Positions 17,780-26,079 of a stretch of 42,251 bases of DNA are shown piece after piece. The position numbers and the translations under genes were made by a program. Source of the DNA: Pirellulales bacterium (lineage in GTDB: Bacteria > Planctomycetota > Planctomycetia > Pirellulales > DATAWG01); assembly GCA_035939775.1 (NCBI GenBank), contig DASZFO010000297.1, positions 1 through 42,251 of the forward strand. Reading direction: 5' to 3'. Numbering within the stretch: the stretch's first letter is position 1; each line of letters begins with the position of its first letter. Below the pieces are notes generated by a model. It made no database searches. It saw only the letters and a list, made by a program, of their open reading frames with translations, and was not told where the DNA came from.

Positions 17780-17852
17780 CGTTCAACCCGGAGCCAACGG
17801 CGACGGAGAGCCTCACTCCGACAAACCGTCGCCGTTGGCTCCGGGTTAAACG
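17780..17852. repeat. Inverted repeat downstream of the oxidoreductase-like gene
   Basis: The arms gttcaacccggagccaacgg (17780-) and ccgttggctccgggttaaac (-17851) are complementary, with a further cgacgg/ccgtcg extension of the stem and a ~20-base loop. It may terminate transcription of the gene ending at 17764, but looks like a member of the dispersed repeats. Confidence 0.6.
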
Positions 17853-17989
17853 ATAAATGGGCTGAGTTTTCCGGTTACGTGAAAGTTTCCGGTCGCGTAA
17901 TCCGATTTGATTGCGGAGTCGGTGCGATGGCGGTCTTCCGCGCGCTGTCTCGAAAACTGGATCCATCTCGATTCTGTGGCAGCTAGCGC

Positions 17990-18532
17990 ATGGCTAATTC
18001 GAGCGGCAAAATGGCTGGTTGGCTGCTTGCATTGGCGACCCTGATCGCGACCGGCTGCATGCCGCGGGGCCCATTTCCACTGGCGACATTGTTCGGCGAA
18101 AAGGAACCGATGGAGTGCCGCGACTGTGGCTGCTGCAATCACCGCCGGAATGCCGGTCGTCAGGACGATGGCCAAGACGGAAATAGCAGTGCCGATACGC
18201 CGGCGCCGATCCTGGCCCCGCATTCCAACTTTCATCCGGTTCCGACGCGCCCGGTGTTCACGCCCTGGGCCGTGGAGAGCCCGGCACCGGAGGAGATCAG
18301 CGGACAGTTGGCGTGGAAAAACGCCGTAAACCCCGGCGAGGCCGGCAAACGGTCCACGAACCCGCAGCCAGTCGAACAACCCTCAAGCACGCCGATCGCC
18401 CGCCGCACACTTCCGCTGCCGGCGACGTTGCCGGACGAAAAGTCCTCCTTGCCGCGGACCGACCAGGGAGATTCGAATTCGCCTGGCGATCCAGGGCTGG
18501 GTGGCTGGCGTGCCGCGCCACTGCGGTTCTAA
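17990..18532 (+). CDS. Small predicted lipoprotein, unknown function
   Basis: This 180-aa protein has an N-terminal hydrophobic segment ending in LIATGC (lipobox, Cys ~23), so it should be lipid-anchored. The mature part holds a Cys cluster (ECRDCGCCNH, residues ~42-51) that could bind a metal or form disulfides, then a Pro/Ser/Thr-rich low-complexity tail. I do not recognise a family. It ends 54 bases from the oppositely oriented fucosidase gene. The lipobox and consistent codon use support a real gene. Confidence 0.6.
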   Translation: MANSSGKMAGWLLALATLIATGCMPRGPFPLATLFGEKEPMECRDCGCCNHRRNAGRQDDGQDGNSSADTPAPILAPHSNFHPVPTRPVFTPWAVESPAPEEISGQLAWKNAVNPGEAGKRSTNPQPVEQPSSTPIARRTLPLPATLPDEKSSLPRTDQGDSNSPGDPGLGGWRAAPLRF

Positions 18533-18585
18533 ATCGCGCGTCGGGCGTGACGACGTAACCTGCTCTCGGCATCCCGCTTGGATCC

Positions 18586-19998
18586 TCAGAGCCGCTTGGT
18601 GGCCGCGGGGGCCTCGCCGGCTTTGGTCACTTGCGGCTGGCCTTCGATCTCGACTACGACCACCGTCGCGTTCGGATCGGGTGTGATCTCGGGGAGCGCG
18701 ATTGTCTTTCCATCGGCGGCTGAGGTGACGGTCAGTTTTTCGTCGGGCTTGGTCAGCAGATAGGCGGCGCGGACATCGTTCGTCACCGGAACGAGCACCT
18801 TCCGGTCGCTCGGCCAGGCGAAGACGTGCAGATAGAGCTTGCCCGGCTTCTGCGTGCAGCGGCCATCGAAAGTGAGCTTGCCGAACGGGCTGGCGGTGGT
18901 GCCGTAGATGGCGTCGCCGTTGGCGGCGAGCCAGGCGCCGATCTCGTGCAGCCGCTCGACGCTGGCGGCGGGGATTTCCCCTTCGGAAGTCGGGCCGACG
19001 TTGAGCAGATAGTTGCCCCCTTTGCTGGCAATGTCGATCAGATTGCGGAGAAGCGTTTGCGCGCTCTTCCAATCGTTGTCGTAGCTCTTGAAGCCCCAGG
19101 TCTTATTCATCGTCATGCACGTTTCCCAATCGCGATCCATGCCGGTCGCGGGAATCTTCTGCTCGGGGGTCTCGGTGTCGCCGCGGAACTCCGGATCGCC
19201 GCGGAAGAGGCGATTGTTGGTGATGATTTGCGGCTGCAGCTTGAGCAATGCGTGCAGCTTGGCGGCGCGATCGCGATTCATGTTCACTGGCGTGTCCCAC
19301 CACAGCACGGCCACGTCGCCGTACTTGGTGAGCAGCTCGCGCACCTGCGGCACGGCGATCTGGTCGATGTAATCGTCCATGCTGCCATCTTGGGCTTTAT
19401 CCCAATGGCCTCCTTTGGCGGCCGCGCCGCCGGGGTGATGCCAGTCTTGGGCCTGCGAATAGTAGAAGCCGAGCTTGATCCCTTGCTTGCGGCAGGCCTC
19501 GGCCAATTCGGCCAGCGGATCGCGTTTGAAGGGGGTGGCGTCATAAATGTTGTACGGAGTGACGTGGGAATGGAACATCGCGAAGCCGTCGTGGTGCTTG
19601 GCGGTGATGACAATGTATTTTTGCCCGGCGTTCTTGGCGATCCGCACCCATTCATCGGCGTTGAATTTCACCGGGTTGAACTGCTCGGTGAACTTGGCGT
19701 AATCGGCGACGGGAATCCGGCCGCGGTTCATGATCCACTCGCCGATGCCGGGAATCTGCTTGCCGTTCCAAGTGCCGGCCGGCACCGAATAGACGCCCCA
19801 ATGAATGAACATCCCGAACCGCGCCTCGCGCCACCATTTCATCCGCGCGTCGAGCTGCTCCTTGGTTTCTTCGGCCGGAGCGGCCTTCTCCGTAGCGCCG
19901 GATTTCTCTGCCGCATCCGCCGCGCGGAGGTCGGCGATCGGCAGACAACTGGCGATGGCGGCGACGAACGAGATCATGAGTCGGAGGCGGGCTATCAT
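18586..19998 (-). CDS. Secreted alpha-L-fucosidase (glycoside hydrolase family 29)
   Basis: The 470-aa product starts at ATG 19998 with a signal peptide (IARLRLMISFVAAIAS..), cleaved near LRAAD. GH29 features are visible: ARFGMFIHWGVYSVPAG (~59-75), YIVITAKHHDGFAMFHS (~128-144, with the HHDGF substrate-binding His residues), GIKLGFYYSQAQDWHHP, and DVAVLWWDTP with the probable nucleophile Asp235; also GGNYLLNVGPTSEGEIP. The enzyme releases fucose from fucosylated glycans, which fits a planctomycete living on algal polysaccharides. A further 151 codons are open upstream (to 20451) but overlap the next gene antiparallel in frame and have no family similarity, so they were excluded. Confidence 0.92.
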   Translation of the reverse strand: MIARLRLMISFVAAIASCLPIADLRAADAAEKSGATEKAAPAEETKEQLDARMKWWREARFGMFIHWGVYSVPAGTWNGKQIPGIGEWIMNRGRIPVADYAKFTEQFNPVKFNADEWVRIAKNAGQKYIVITAKHHDGFAMFHSHVTPYNIYDATPFKRDPLAELAEACRKQGIKLGFYYSQAQDWHHPGGAAAKGGHWDKAQDGSMDDYIDQIAVPQVRELLTKYGDVAVLWWDTPVNMNRDRAAKLHALLKLQPQIITNNRLFRGDPEFRGDTETPEQKIPATGMDRDWETCMTMNKTWGFKSYDNDWKSAQTLLRNLIDIASKGGNYLLNVGPTSEGEIPAASVERLHEIGAWLAANGDAIYGTTASPFGKLTFDGRCTQKPGKLYLHVFAWPSDRKVLVPVTNDVRAAYLLTKPDEKLTVTSAADGKTIALPEITPDPNATVVVVEIEGQPQVTKAGEAPAATKRL

Positions 19999-20312
19999 GG
20001 CGATTCCGTTTCCAATAAAAGGAAAAAAGGTGTTGAAGGGTGGGAATTCCGCGGCCTTGGCTACGGTGGTATTATCCGTTGATTGCAATTCCGTTTCAAC
20101 CAGCGTCATGCCCACTCGATCGCACGAGTGTTCGACGATGAGTTCCGCCAATCCTTGTGAATCGCCGAAGGAATCGACGCCGATCAAGCGGCCTGGTGAG
20201 CAGTGCGGCTGGACGAGACAATCAAACGAGTTTACGAGAAAACGAAGAAGCCAGGCGGAAGCGGCGTGATCAAAACGCGCTCCCTGCCTGGCTTCAAGGC
20301 CTGCGTTCAGAT
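19999..20312. other. Gap without a recognised gene
   Basis: Between the fucosidase start and the end of the coiled-coil protein gene I see only an open but featureless extension of the fucosidase frame on the minus strand. No clear sigma-70 promoter, hairpin or repeat was identified. It probably holds the fucosidase promoter and leader. Confidence 0.4.
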
Positions 20313-20912
20313 TCATCTTTCGATGGGCGCCAGCGCGTTCGGAATCCGGTAGATCTGGCCGGGGACTGCGGGCGGGACGGCCGCCGGGCTTCCGCCAGGG
20401 CCGGTGTAAGTCATGATAGCGTGCTTCTCCCGGGCGCCTTCCGTTCCCCAACCCAAGCCTTCGGCGTCTTGAATCAAAGTCGTCAAGTGGTGGTCGATCA
20501 GTTCTTGCCGCATCGACTCCCGTTTCTTGAGCGTGTCGCGGAGGTGAGCGACGCGGTCTTCGATCTGCTTGATCTCCTCTTCGCGCTCCTTTTGCCGAAT
20601 GTCGAAAAGCTCGGTCAGCGAGCTTTGAATCTGCTTCTTCGCGGCATCGCGCTCGCCGTCATCTTTGGCGGCGGTGTACTTGTGCAACTGTTCGTCAATT
20701 TTCGCGTTTAGCTCCGCATCGCGCCGGTTTCCGCCATCCAGCGACCGATAGTAAAGGACATTTCCCTCTCCCCGAGAGCCAGGCTCAACCAGCCCTTTCT
20801 GGAGAAATACCGGCCCTTCCGGCCTCTCCTGGCCGAACACTTCACTGAATGCAATCACAGCACTGCAAATCGCCGCGCCGCAGAGCAAGCCAATAGTAAG
20901 TTTCTTCCGCAT
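20313..20912 (-). CDS. Small exported coiled-coil protein, unknown function
   Basis: This 199-aa protein has a signal peptide (MRKKLTIGLLCGAAICSAVIA, cleavage near VFGQE). Residues ~65-140 are rich in Glu, Lys, Arg, Gln with heptad spacing (KIDEQLHKY, KEREEEIKQIEDRVAHLRDTL), so a coiled coil is likely; the C-terminus is Pro/Gly-rich. AAGGAGA lies seven bases before ATG 20912, supporting the start. I do not recognise a family. It lies downstream of the kinase gene on the same strand with a 164-bp gap containing a repeat, so it is probably transcribed separately. Confidence 0.65.
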   Translation of the reverse strand: MRKKLTIGLLCGAAICSAVIAFSEVFGQERPEGPVFLQKGLVEPGSRGEGNVLYYRSLDGGNRRDAELNAKIDEQLHKYTAAKDDGERDAAKKQIQSSLTELFDIRQKEREEEIKQIEDRVAHLRDTLKKRESMRQELIDHHLTTLIQDAEGLGWGTEGAREKHAIMTYTGPGGSPAAVPPAVPGQIYRIPNALAPIER

Positions 20913-20983
20913 GATTTATTCTCCTTGGATGGATCGCGTGGTAACAACCAGCAACATTGCACAGACAATGATCGAGAATTATC

Positions 20984-21052
20984 AACCACGAAGGACACTG
21001 AGGATTCGCAATCAAGATTGGTTCTTCGTGTCCTTTGTGTTCTTAGTGGTTC
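20984..21052. repeat. Inverted repeat AACCAC..GTGGTT
   Basis: The left arm aaccacgaaggacactgagg pairs with the right arm around ccttTGTGTTCTTAGTGGTT, leaving mismatches and a ~20-base centre. It lies after the kinase gene and before the coiled-coil gene, both minus-strand, and could act as a weak terminator. Confidence 0.5.
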
Positions 21053-21076
21053 AATAAAATGGACTGGTCAATTGCG

Positions 21077-22654
21077 TTAATGCGAATCGGTCTCGACTCG
21101 GGAGTCCTCCGCGAGCGGAGCATCGAGGGTGTCGAGTCGCTGTAGTAGCGCCATGATTTCTCCCCGGATCGGCTCCGGCGAGGGAGTCGAGGCGTGGAGT
21201 TCGCCTTCGATCCGATCGATTTGCGAATTCAATTCGCCGACCGATTGCCGCCACATCCGATCCGACTGCGGATCTTCGCTTGTCCCGATCATCGCCGAGA
21301 CGGCGGTGCGACTCTGGCCGGGCGCCTGCGCGGCAGTCTGCTGACCGTCATCGCCCGCCGGCAAGAACTGCTTGAGCAGAACGACGCTCACGACGACCAT
21401 CGCCGCCGCGGCGCCGGCCCAAAGCCCGATTCGTCGCGCGTGCTGGCCCAGCCACGCGCGGGCCGACTGCGCGGCCTCAGTCCAAGAAAGCCCGAGCGCC
21501 CCGGAGGGCGATTGCAGCCGCGCCAAGTGGCGCTGCAGAATTTCCGCGACTTCCGACGCTGACGCGTAGCGTTTGGCCGGGTTCTTGGCGTGCAGCCGCG
21601 CGATGATCGCCGAGAGCCAGAGCGGAATCTCCGGATTAGCCTCTTGAATCGGCCGCGGGGATTCCTTGCAGATGCGGTGCAGCACTCCCATCGTCGTCTC
21701 GGCGCGAAACGGCGAATGCCCGACACAGAGGGCGTAGAGCACGCTTCCGAGACTGAACAGGTCGGTGCGGTAGTCGACGGCGTCGCCGCGGGCCTGTTCG
21801 GGGGCCATGTACTGCGGCGTGCCCGCGATCACGCCCGAGCAGGTCAGGCTCGCTTCATCGACCGTGCGGGCCAGGCCGAAATCGGTGATCAAGACCCGCT
21901 CGATGCCGTTTTCGAGCAGGATGTTCGCCGGCTTCACGTCGCGATGGACGAGTCCCTGAGCGTGCGCCGCCGCCAGCCCCGCGGCCGTCTGCATTCCAAT
22001 TCGCAGGATTTCGCGGATCGGCAGCGGCCCTTGCTGATCGAGACGCTGTTGCAACGAGCGGCCCGGCACATACTGCATTACGATGAACGGCAAGCCTTGC
22101 TGCTCGCTGACCGCGTGGATCGGCACGATGTGCTCGTGCACCACGGCCGCGGCAGCCCGCGACTCGCGGGCGAACCGTCTGCGAGCGGCGGCGCTGGTCG
22201 CGAGGTTCGGGACCAAAACTTTGATTGCGACCAGCCGATTCAAGGCGCCGTCGAATGCCTTCAGCACGATTCCGGTGCCGCCGCGGCCGACGACGCCCAC
22301 AACTTCATACGTCCGCAGCCGGCCGAGGCTGTGCGGATCGTCGGTCGGCGACAGGAATTCCAGCGAGATGGGAGGCGCGGCCTCCTCGTCGCGATCGTCG
22401 TCGCGATCGTCGTCGCCATCGCCTTCGGCGAGCGGCAGAACGATCGACGTCGTCGACCACGCATCTTCGCGCTCAGGACTTAGAAAGACCTGGGCCTCCT
22501 GCCACCAGCGTTCGCCGCCGGCGAGCCGCTCGACTTGCCGCTGGCATTGACCGCAGGTGTTCAAGTGCTCGACGATCTGCCGTTCCACGTCGGCGGAAAG
22601 CTCGCCAGAAAGAAAATGCGACAACAGGTCGGGATCACAAGTTGCGTTTGTCAT
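21077..22654 (-). CDS. Ser/Thr protein kinase with N-terminal anti-sigma-type zinc finger
   Basis: This 525-aa protein begins with a zf-HC2-like finger (His30, Cys34, Cys37: HLNTCGQC). After an Asp/Arg-rich linker comes a Hanks-type kinase domain (~116-380): glycine loop GRGGTG (122-127), Lys145 in VAIKVL, HRDVKPAN (Asp239), DFG (258-260), and APEQ. A transmembrane segment (~409-428) precedes a Ser/Thr-rich extracellular tail. The zinc finger is typical of anti-sigma factors that bind ECF sigma factors, and the ECF gene lies directly upstream. A model is that the membrane kinase holds and releases the sigma factor, possibly with phosphorylation; this pairing is inferred from gene order and known planctomycete arrangements. 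Confidence 0.92.
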   Translation of the reverse strand: MTNATCDPDLLSHFLSGELSADVERQIVEHLNTCGQCQRQVERLAGGERWWQEAQVFLSPEREDAWSTTSIVLPLAEGDGDDDRDDDRDEEAAPPISLEFLSPTDDPHSLGRLRTYEVVGVVGRGGTGIVLKAFDGALNRLVAIKVLVPNLATSAAARRRFARESRAAAAVVHEHIVPIHAVSEQQGLPFIVMQYVPGRSLQQRLDQQGPLPIREILRIGMQTAAGLAAAHAQGLVHRDVKPANILLENGIERVLITDFGLARTVDEASLTCSGVIAGTPQYMAPEQARGDAVDYRTDLFSLGSVLYALCVGHSPFRAETTMGVLHRICKESPRPIQEANPEIPLWLSAIIARLHAKNPAKRYASASEVAEILQRHLARLQSPSGALGLSWTEAAQSARAWLGQHARRIGLWAGAAAAMVVVSVVLLKQFLPAGDDGQQTAAQAPGQSRTAVSAMIGTSEDPQSDRMWRQSVGELNSQIDRIEGELHASTPSPEPIRGEIMALLQRLDTLDAPLAEDSRVETDSH

Positions 22655-22669
22655 GGATCGGTCCTCTTC

Positions 22670-22722
22670 GTTGGAGTTCCGCCTTTAGGCGGCAGCACAC
22701 CGGCTGGAGCCGGAACTCCAAC
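22670..22722. repeat. Palindrome between sigma factor and kinase genes
   Basis: The arms gttggagttccg and cggaactccaac, each extended by a small inner hairpin (gcctttaggc and ccggctggagccgg), fold into a cruciform-like hairpin. It lies between the ECF stop and the kinase start, so it is in the transcript if the two are co-transcribed. Confidence 0.6.
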
Positions 22723-22727
22723 AGCTC

Positions 22728-23321
22728 TCACGATTCTTCGCCAAGCATCGCTTCAATCTCGCTCCGCAGCCGCGCCAAAACTCTGCTCCGCGCGGCATAA
22801 ACCGAACCAGTCGAAATTCGCAGCTCGTCGGCCGCTTTGTCGATTGGCTCTCCCATCACACTGGTTCGCCAGAAGGCTTCCCAAGTGGCCGGTTGCACCT
22901 GCGCGCGCACCCGCTCGGCGGCCTGGTGAAACGCCGCCCGGCGAACTTCCAGTTCGAACGCGTCGCCAGCCTCCACCGGCTTGGCTTGCAGACGGCGCAT
23001 CGTGTCGGTGTCCCCCGTGCCGCAATCGCCGGTTCGGCGCCTGCGCATGGCGGCAATGGTCTTATTTCTCACGATCGCATAGAGCCAAGTGCGAAATCGT
23101 CCGCGCTCGGGATCTGGCTGCCACGTTCGGATCGCGAGAGAGACCGCCGCTAGCACGTCTTGCGTAAGATCGTTGGCGTCGGCGTCCTGCAAGCCAAACC
23201 GCCGCGCCATGCGATAGACGACCGGCTGATACAGCCGCCAAAACTCCCCCCACGCTCCGCTGTCCGCCGGGTCGCAAACCCGCATCAGTAGCGAATACCG
23301 AGTGTCAATGGCTGGATTCAT
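22728..23321 (-). CDS. ECF-type RNA polymerase sigma factor (planctomycete type)
   Basis: The 197-aa protein shows sigma region 2 (SLLMRVCDPADSGAWGEFW, QDADANDLTQDVL, WQPDPERGRFRTWLYAIVRNK; ~residues 10-95) and region 4 (EAFWRTSVMGEPIDKAADEL and a helix-turn-helix at GSVYAARSRVLARL, ~147-185). The 'RYSLL.R..DP.D..AW..F...Y.P..Y' pattern is typical of planctomycete ECF sigmas linked to kinases. GGAG sits seven bases before ATG 23321. It precedes the zinc-finger kinase, which is likely its regulator. Its target genes cannot be read from the window, though the neighbouring lectin and oxidoreductase genes are candidates. Confidence 0.93.
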   Translation of the reverse strand: MNPAIDTRYSLLMRVCDPADSGAWGEFWRLYQPVVYRMARRFGLQDADANDLTQDVLAAVSLAIRTWQPDPERGRFRTWLYAIVRNKTIAAMRRRRTGDCGTGDTDTMRRLQAKPVEAGDAFELEVRRAAFHQAAERVRAQVQPATWEAFWRTSVMGEPIDKAADELRISTGSVYAARSRVLARLRSEIEAMLGEES

Positions 23322-23391
23322 CGAGAGGCTCCAGTAAATGACACGCTCGGGTGGGCGGATTCTGACACGGCTCGGAGAAGAAAGCCGGCAG

Positions 23392-26073
23392 CTATTGCTT
23401 TCGAATCAGCCGCGCCTCACCCCAGACGACGCGGCCGGCGACGTCTTGGTTCTTTCCGAAACCCACTTCGAGAGTAAGCGTCTTGGCGGCAGCCACGTTC
23501 AGGTCGAGCACGGTCGGCGCGGCGTCTCCTTTCAGATCGGAATCTTGCCAAAGCACCTTTCCATCGCCGAGAACTCGGACGGCTGCGCGGCCGATTTTTC
23601 CCTCCGGCTGTTGAAATCCGAGCTTGGTTCGAAACCGCTCGAAGCCGCCGCCGATATCATAGGTCAGCACGCACTTCGAATGGACGGCGATGCCGCGGGC
23701 GACGACACCATCGGCCAGGGCCAGCGGACCGCCGGTCAGGCTTTCATTCACTCTATAGGGCATGAGCCGGTCGAAATAGGGGACTTGTGTGACCGCGATC
23801 GGCTTGAGGTCGCCGACCCAAGCGACTCGCCCACCGACGATCTCGATTCTGGCGAGCGCTGCCAAAGGAAGGCTGAAGCCAGCTCGATCATCTGCCGGAG
23901 CCGTCCACAACGGCGCGATGTGGAAAGTGCCGCCTTCCAGCGCTTCGATCCGGCCGGAAACGACATCACCGCTTGAGAGAGCAAATGTTTCGTACAGTGA
24001 TTTTTCGGCCGGCAACTCGCGCTGCGCCAGCAATACACCCACCAAGCGATCCAGTTTGATCTTTCGCTCCGCCCCTTCATATTTGAATTTGAGAAACTCA
24101 CCGTCCAACCCGTCGGCAACGCCCGCCACCGACTTCACCTTGCCGTCGCTTTCGACAAATGCAACATCTAGCGATTCGACGGCGACGTTCAGGTCTTGGG
24201 CTTGCTTTACTTTGGCGGCGTTGCTCGACCAGATCGCGCGCACCCGATCGACCGGGACTCTCAGTGTCGCCGATTTGAGCGAATCGATGGCGAGCGTCAA
24301 CTGGCCGTCCGTCCAATTGCCGATCGAGGCGGTGATATGGTCGGTCGGCGACAACTCGACGCGCCACCGGGCGCCCGGTTTTTGTGAGCCGCTGGAAGCG
24401 GCCGAGTGATCCGACTTGGCCGATGTCCCCGGCGCGGCGCGGTCTTTGTCGTCCAGGATGATCGAAATAATGTCCGCGAGTGCGATCTTCTTCTCGACGG
24501 CCTCGGTGGCGGGCTTCACGACCAGCGAGCGGCTTTCGTATCCGACGATTCGATCGGCGCCGGCGGACGATCCGGTTGTGTCGCCGAGGGAATAGGAGAA
24601 ATTGCTGACCTGTTGTATCGAAGCAAAGCCGCCGCAGGCGCCGGTCAATCCGACGTAGGCCGTCGGACCGCCTAAGATCTTCGCCACGTCGAGCGTCGTG
24701 TACGCCGTGGAATAGGTTGCCTTCGTGGTTTGATCGATAAGCTTGGCCGAGAGGGTCGTCGTCGCGGGATCGTAGCTCAAGTTGATGTCGATCGGATGAC
24801 CGCTGGCGACGTTGACCGATCCGGTCGAATCGTACGACCCGGTCTCGCCATTGCTCCGCCATGCGACACCGGGCTTCGAATAGAGGTTGATCTCAAACTC
24901 AACGCTAGGCGAGATCGGAGCGTCGTCGTGGCTGGCGCCAACTCCAAACGATCCGCCGTGACTGCCGAGAGCCGAGGCGCTGCGGGGATCGTTCTGCAAG
25001 ACGAACGCGACCCCATCGGCCTGCTTATTACCTGACGCTTTGTACGTGAACGACGCCGCGAATCCGCGGTGGCCGGCGATGACCGGCGCCGGCTTTTCAT
25101 AGAACGCGCTGCGGGCGCCGTCGGTGTTATCGGTCAGTTGCAATGTGTTCGCCGAGGGAAATGGCGTAAAGAATCCTTTGTCGCTGTTGACCTTCCAACC
25201 CGTGCCAGAGCCGCCGAACCCTGTCAGCTTGAACGGCCCGGCGGCCGATTTGTCGTCGGCCCTCGGCAGAGTTGCGCCGGCGACGGAATACGAGAAATTG
25301 CTGATCTGCTGAGTCGCCCGATGGCCGCCGCCCGTGAATCCGATGTAGGCCGTTGAACCTCCCAGAATGCTCGTCACGTTGAGCGTACGGTACGAAGTGG
25401 AGTAAGTTGTCTTGGTCACTTGATCGACCAGTTTGACCGAGAGAGTAGTTGTCGCGGGCGCATACGTCAGAGTCACGTCGATCGGGTTGCCGCTGCCGAC
25501 ATTGACCGATCCGGTCGCGTCGTACGTCCCCGTGCTGCCATTGCTAACCCAGGCGATGCCGGGCGTCTTCCAAATATTGATCTCGAACTCCACGCTGGAC
25601 GCGATAGGGGTTCCGTCGCTCTCAGTTCCAACACCAAGCGCCCCGCGGTATCCGCCAAGCGCCGACGCGCCGCGCGGATCGTTGTGCAGGACGAACGCCG
25701 CGCCGTCAGCCCATTTGTCGCCGGACGGAGTGTAAGTGAACGAAACGGTGAAGCCGCTGGCGCCGGCGACGATCGTCATTGGCTTTTCATAAAACGCACT
25801 GCGGGCTTCGTCGGAATTGCTGTTGGTTAAGAGCAGGACGTTCGACGACGGAAAGGGCGAAGACGGATTGTCTTTGCTGTTGACCTTCCAGCCGGTGCCA
25901 CCTTCAAAACCGGAAAGGGTGGCCGTCACGAATACCGGCTTGTCGTCGATCATCTGAATGGTTGCGGCCTTCAGTCCGACGGTGGCGGAAACCACGACCA
26001 TCGCCATGCTGAAGACGTGGCAACAGCCAAAACTGAATCGATAGCGAGCCGGCGAAGAGGTCATGCAACCCAT
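23392..26073 (-). CDS. Exported protein with two L-type lectin domains and a C-terminal NPCBM domain
   Basis: This 893-aa protein has an N-terminal hydrophobic signal (about residues 12-36). Two tandem legume-type (L-type) lectin domains follow (~37-270 and ~285-500), each opening with GF.G.GTGWKVNS and containing ADG.AFVL.NDPR.ASALG, SVEFEIN and a jelly-roll end (LSVKLVDQ.TK.TYST). A middle region (~500-745) with repeated beta strands is unassigned. The end (~745-893) looks like an NPCBM carbohydrate-binding domain (GGPLALADGVVARGIAVHSKCVLTYDI). The protein likely binds polysaccharide outside the cytoplasm. The lectin pair arose by internal duplication. Stop and start neighbours are 6 bases apart, so it is co-transcribed with the upstream oxidoreductase. 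Confidence 0.82.
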   Translation of the reverse strand: MGCMTSSPARYRFSFGCCHVFSMAMVVVSATVGLKAATIQMIDDKPVFVTATLSGFEGGTGWKVNSKDNPSSPFPSSNVLLLTNSNSDEARSAFYEKPMTIVAGASGFTVSFTYTPSGDKWADGAAFVLHNDPRGASALGGYRGALGVGTESDGTPIASSVEFEINIWKTPGIAWVSNGSTGTYDATGSVNVGSGNPIDVTLTYAPATTTLSVKLVDQVTKTTYSTSYRTLNVTSILGGSTAYIGFTGGGHRATQQISNFSYSVAGATLPRADDKSAAGPFKLTGFGGSGTGWKVNSDKGFFTPFPSANTLQLTDNTDGARSAFYEKPAPVIAGHRGFAASFTYKASGNKQADGVAFVLQNDPRSASALGSHGGSFGVGASHDDAPISPSVEFEINLYSKPGVAWRSNGETGSYDSTGSVNVASGHPIDINLSYDPATTTLSAKLIDQTTKATYSTAYTTLDVAKILGGPTAYVGLTGACGGFASIQQVSNFSYSLGDTTGSSAGADRIVGYESRSLVVKPATEAVEKKIALADIISIILDDKDRAAPGTSAKSDHSAASSGSQKPGARWRVELSPTDHITASIGNWTDGQLTLAIDSLKSATLRVPVDRVRAIWSSNAAKVKQAQDLNVAVESLDVAFVESDGKVKSVAGVADGLDGEFLKFKYEGAERKIKLDRLVGVLLAQRELPAEKSLYETFALSSGDVVSGRIEALEGGTFHIAPLWTAPADDRAGFSLPLAALARIEIVGGRVAWVGDLKPIAVTQVPYFDRLMPYRVNESLTGGPLALADGVVARGIAVHSKCVLTYDIGGGFERFRTKLGFQQPEGKIGRAAVRVLGDGKVLWQDSDLKGDAAPTVLDLNVAAAKTLTLEVGFGKNQDVAGRVVWGEARLIRKQ

Positions 26074-26079
26074 CCTACT

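Noticed and set aside
18586-20451. Extended fucosidase frame with 151 extra N-terminal residues
   Set aside because: The extension overlaps the start region of the gap and the neighbouring gene, lacks family similarity, and would bury the signal peptide that begins at 19998.
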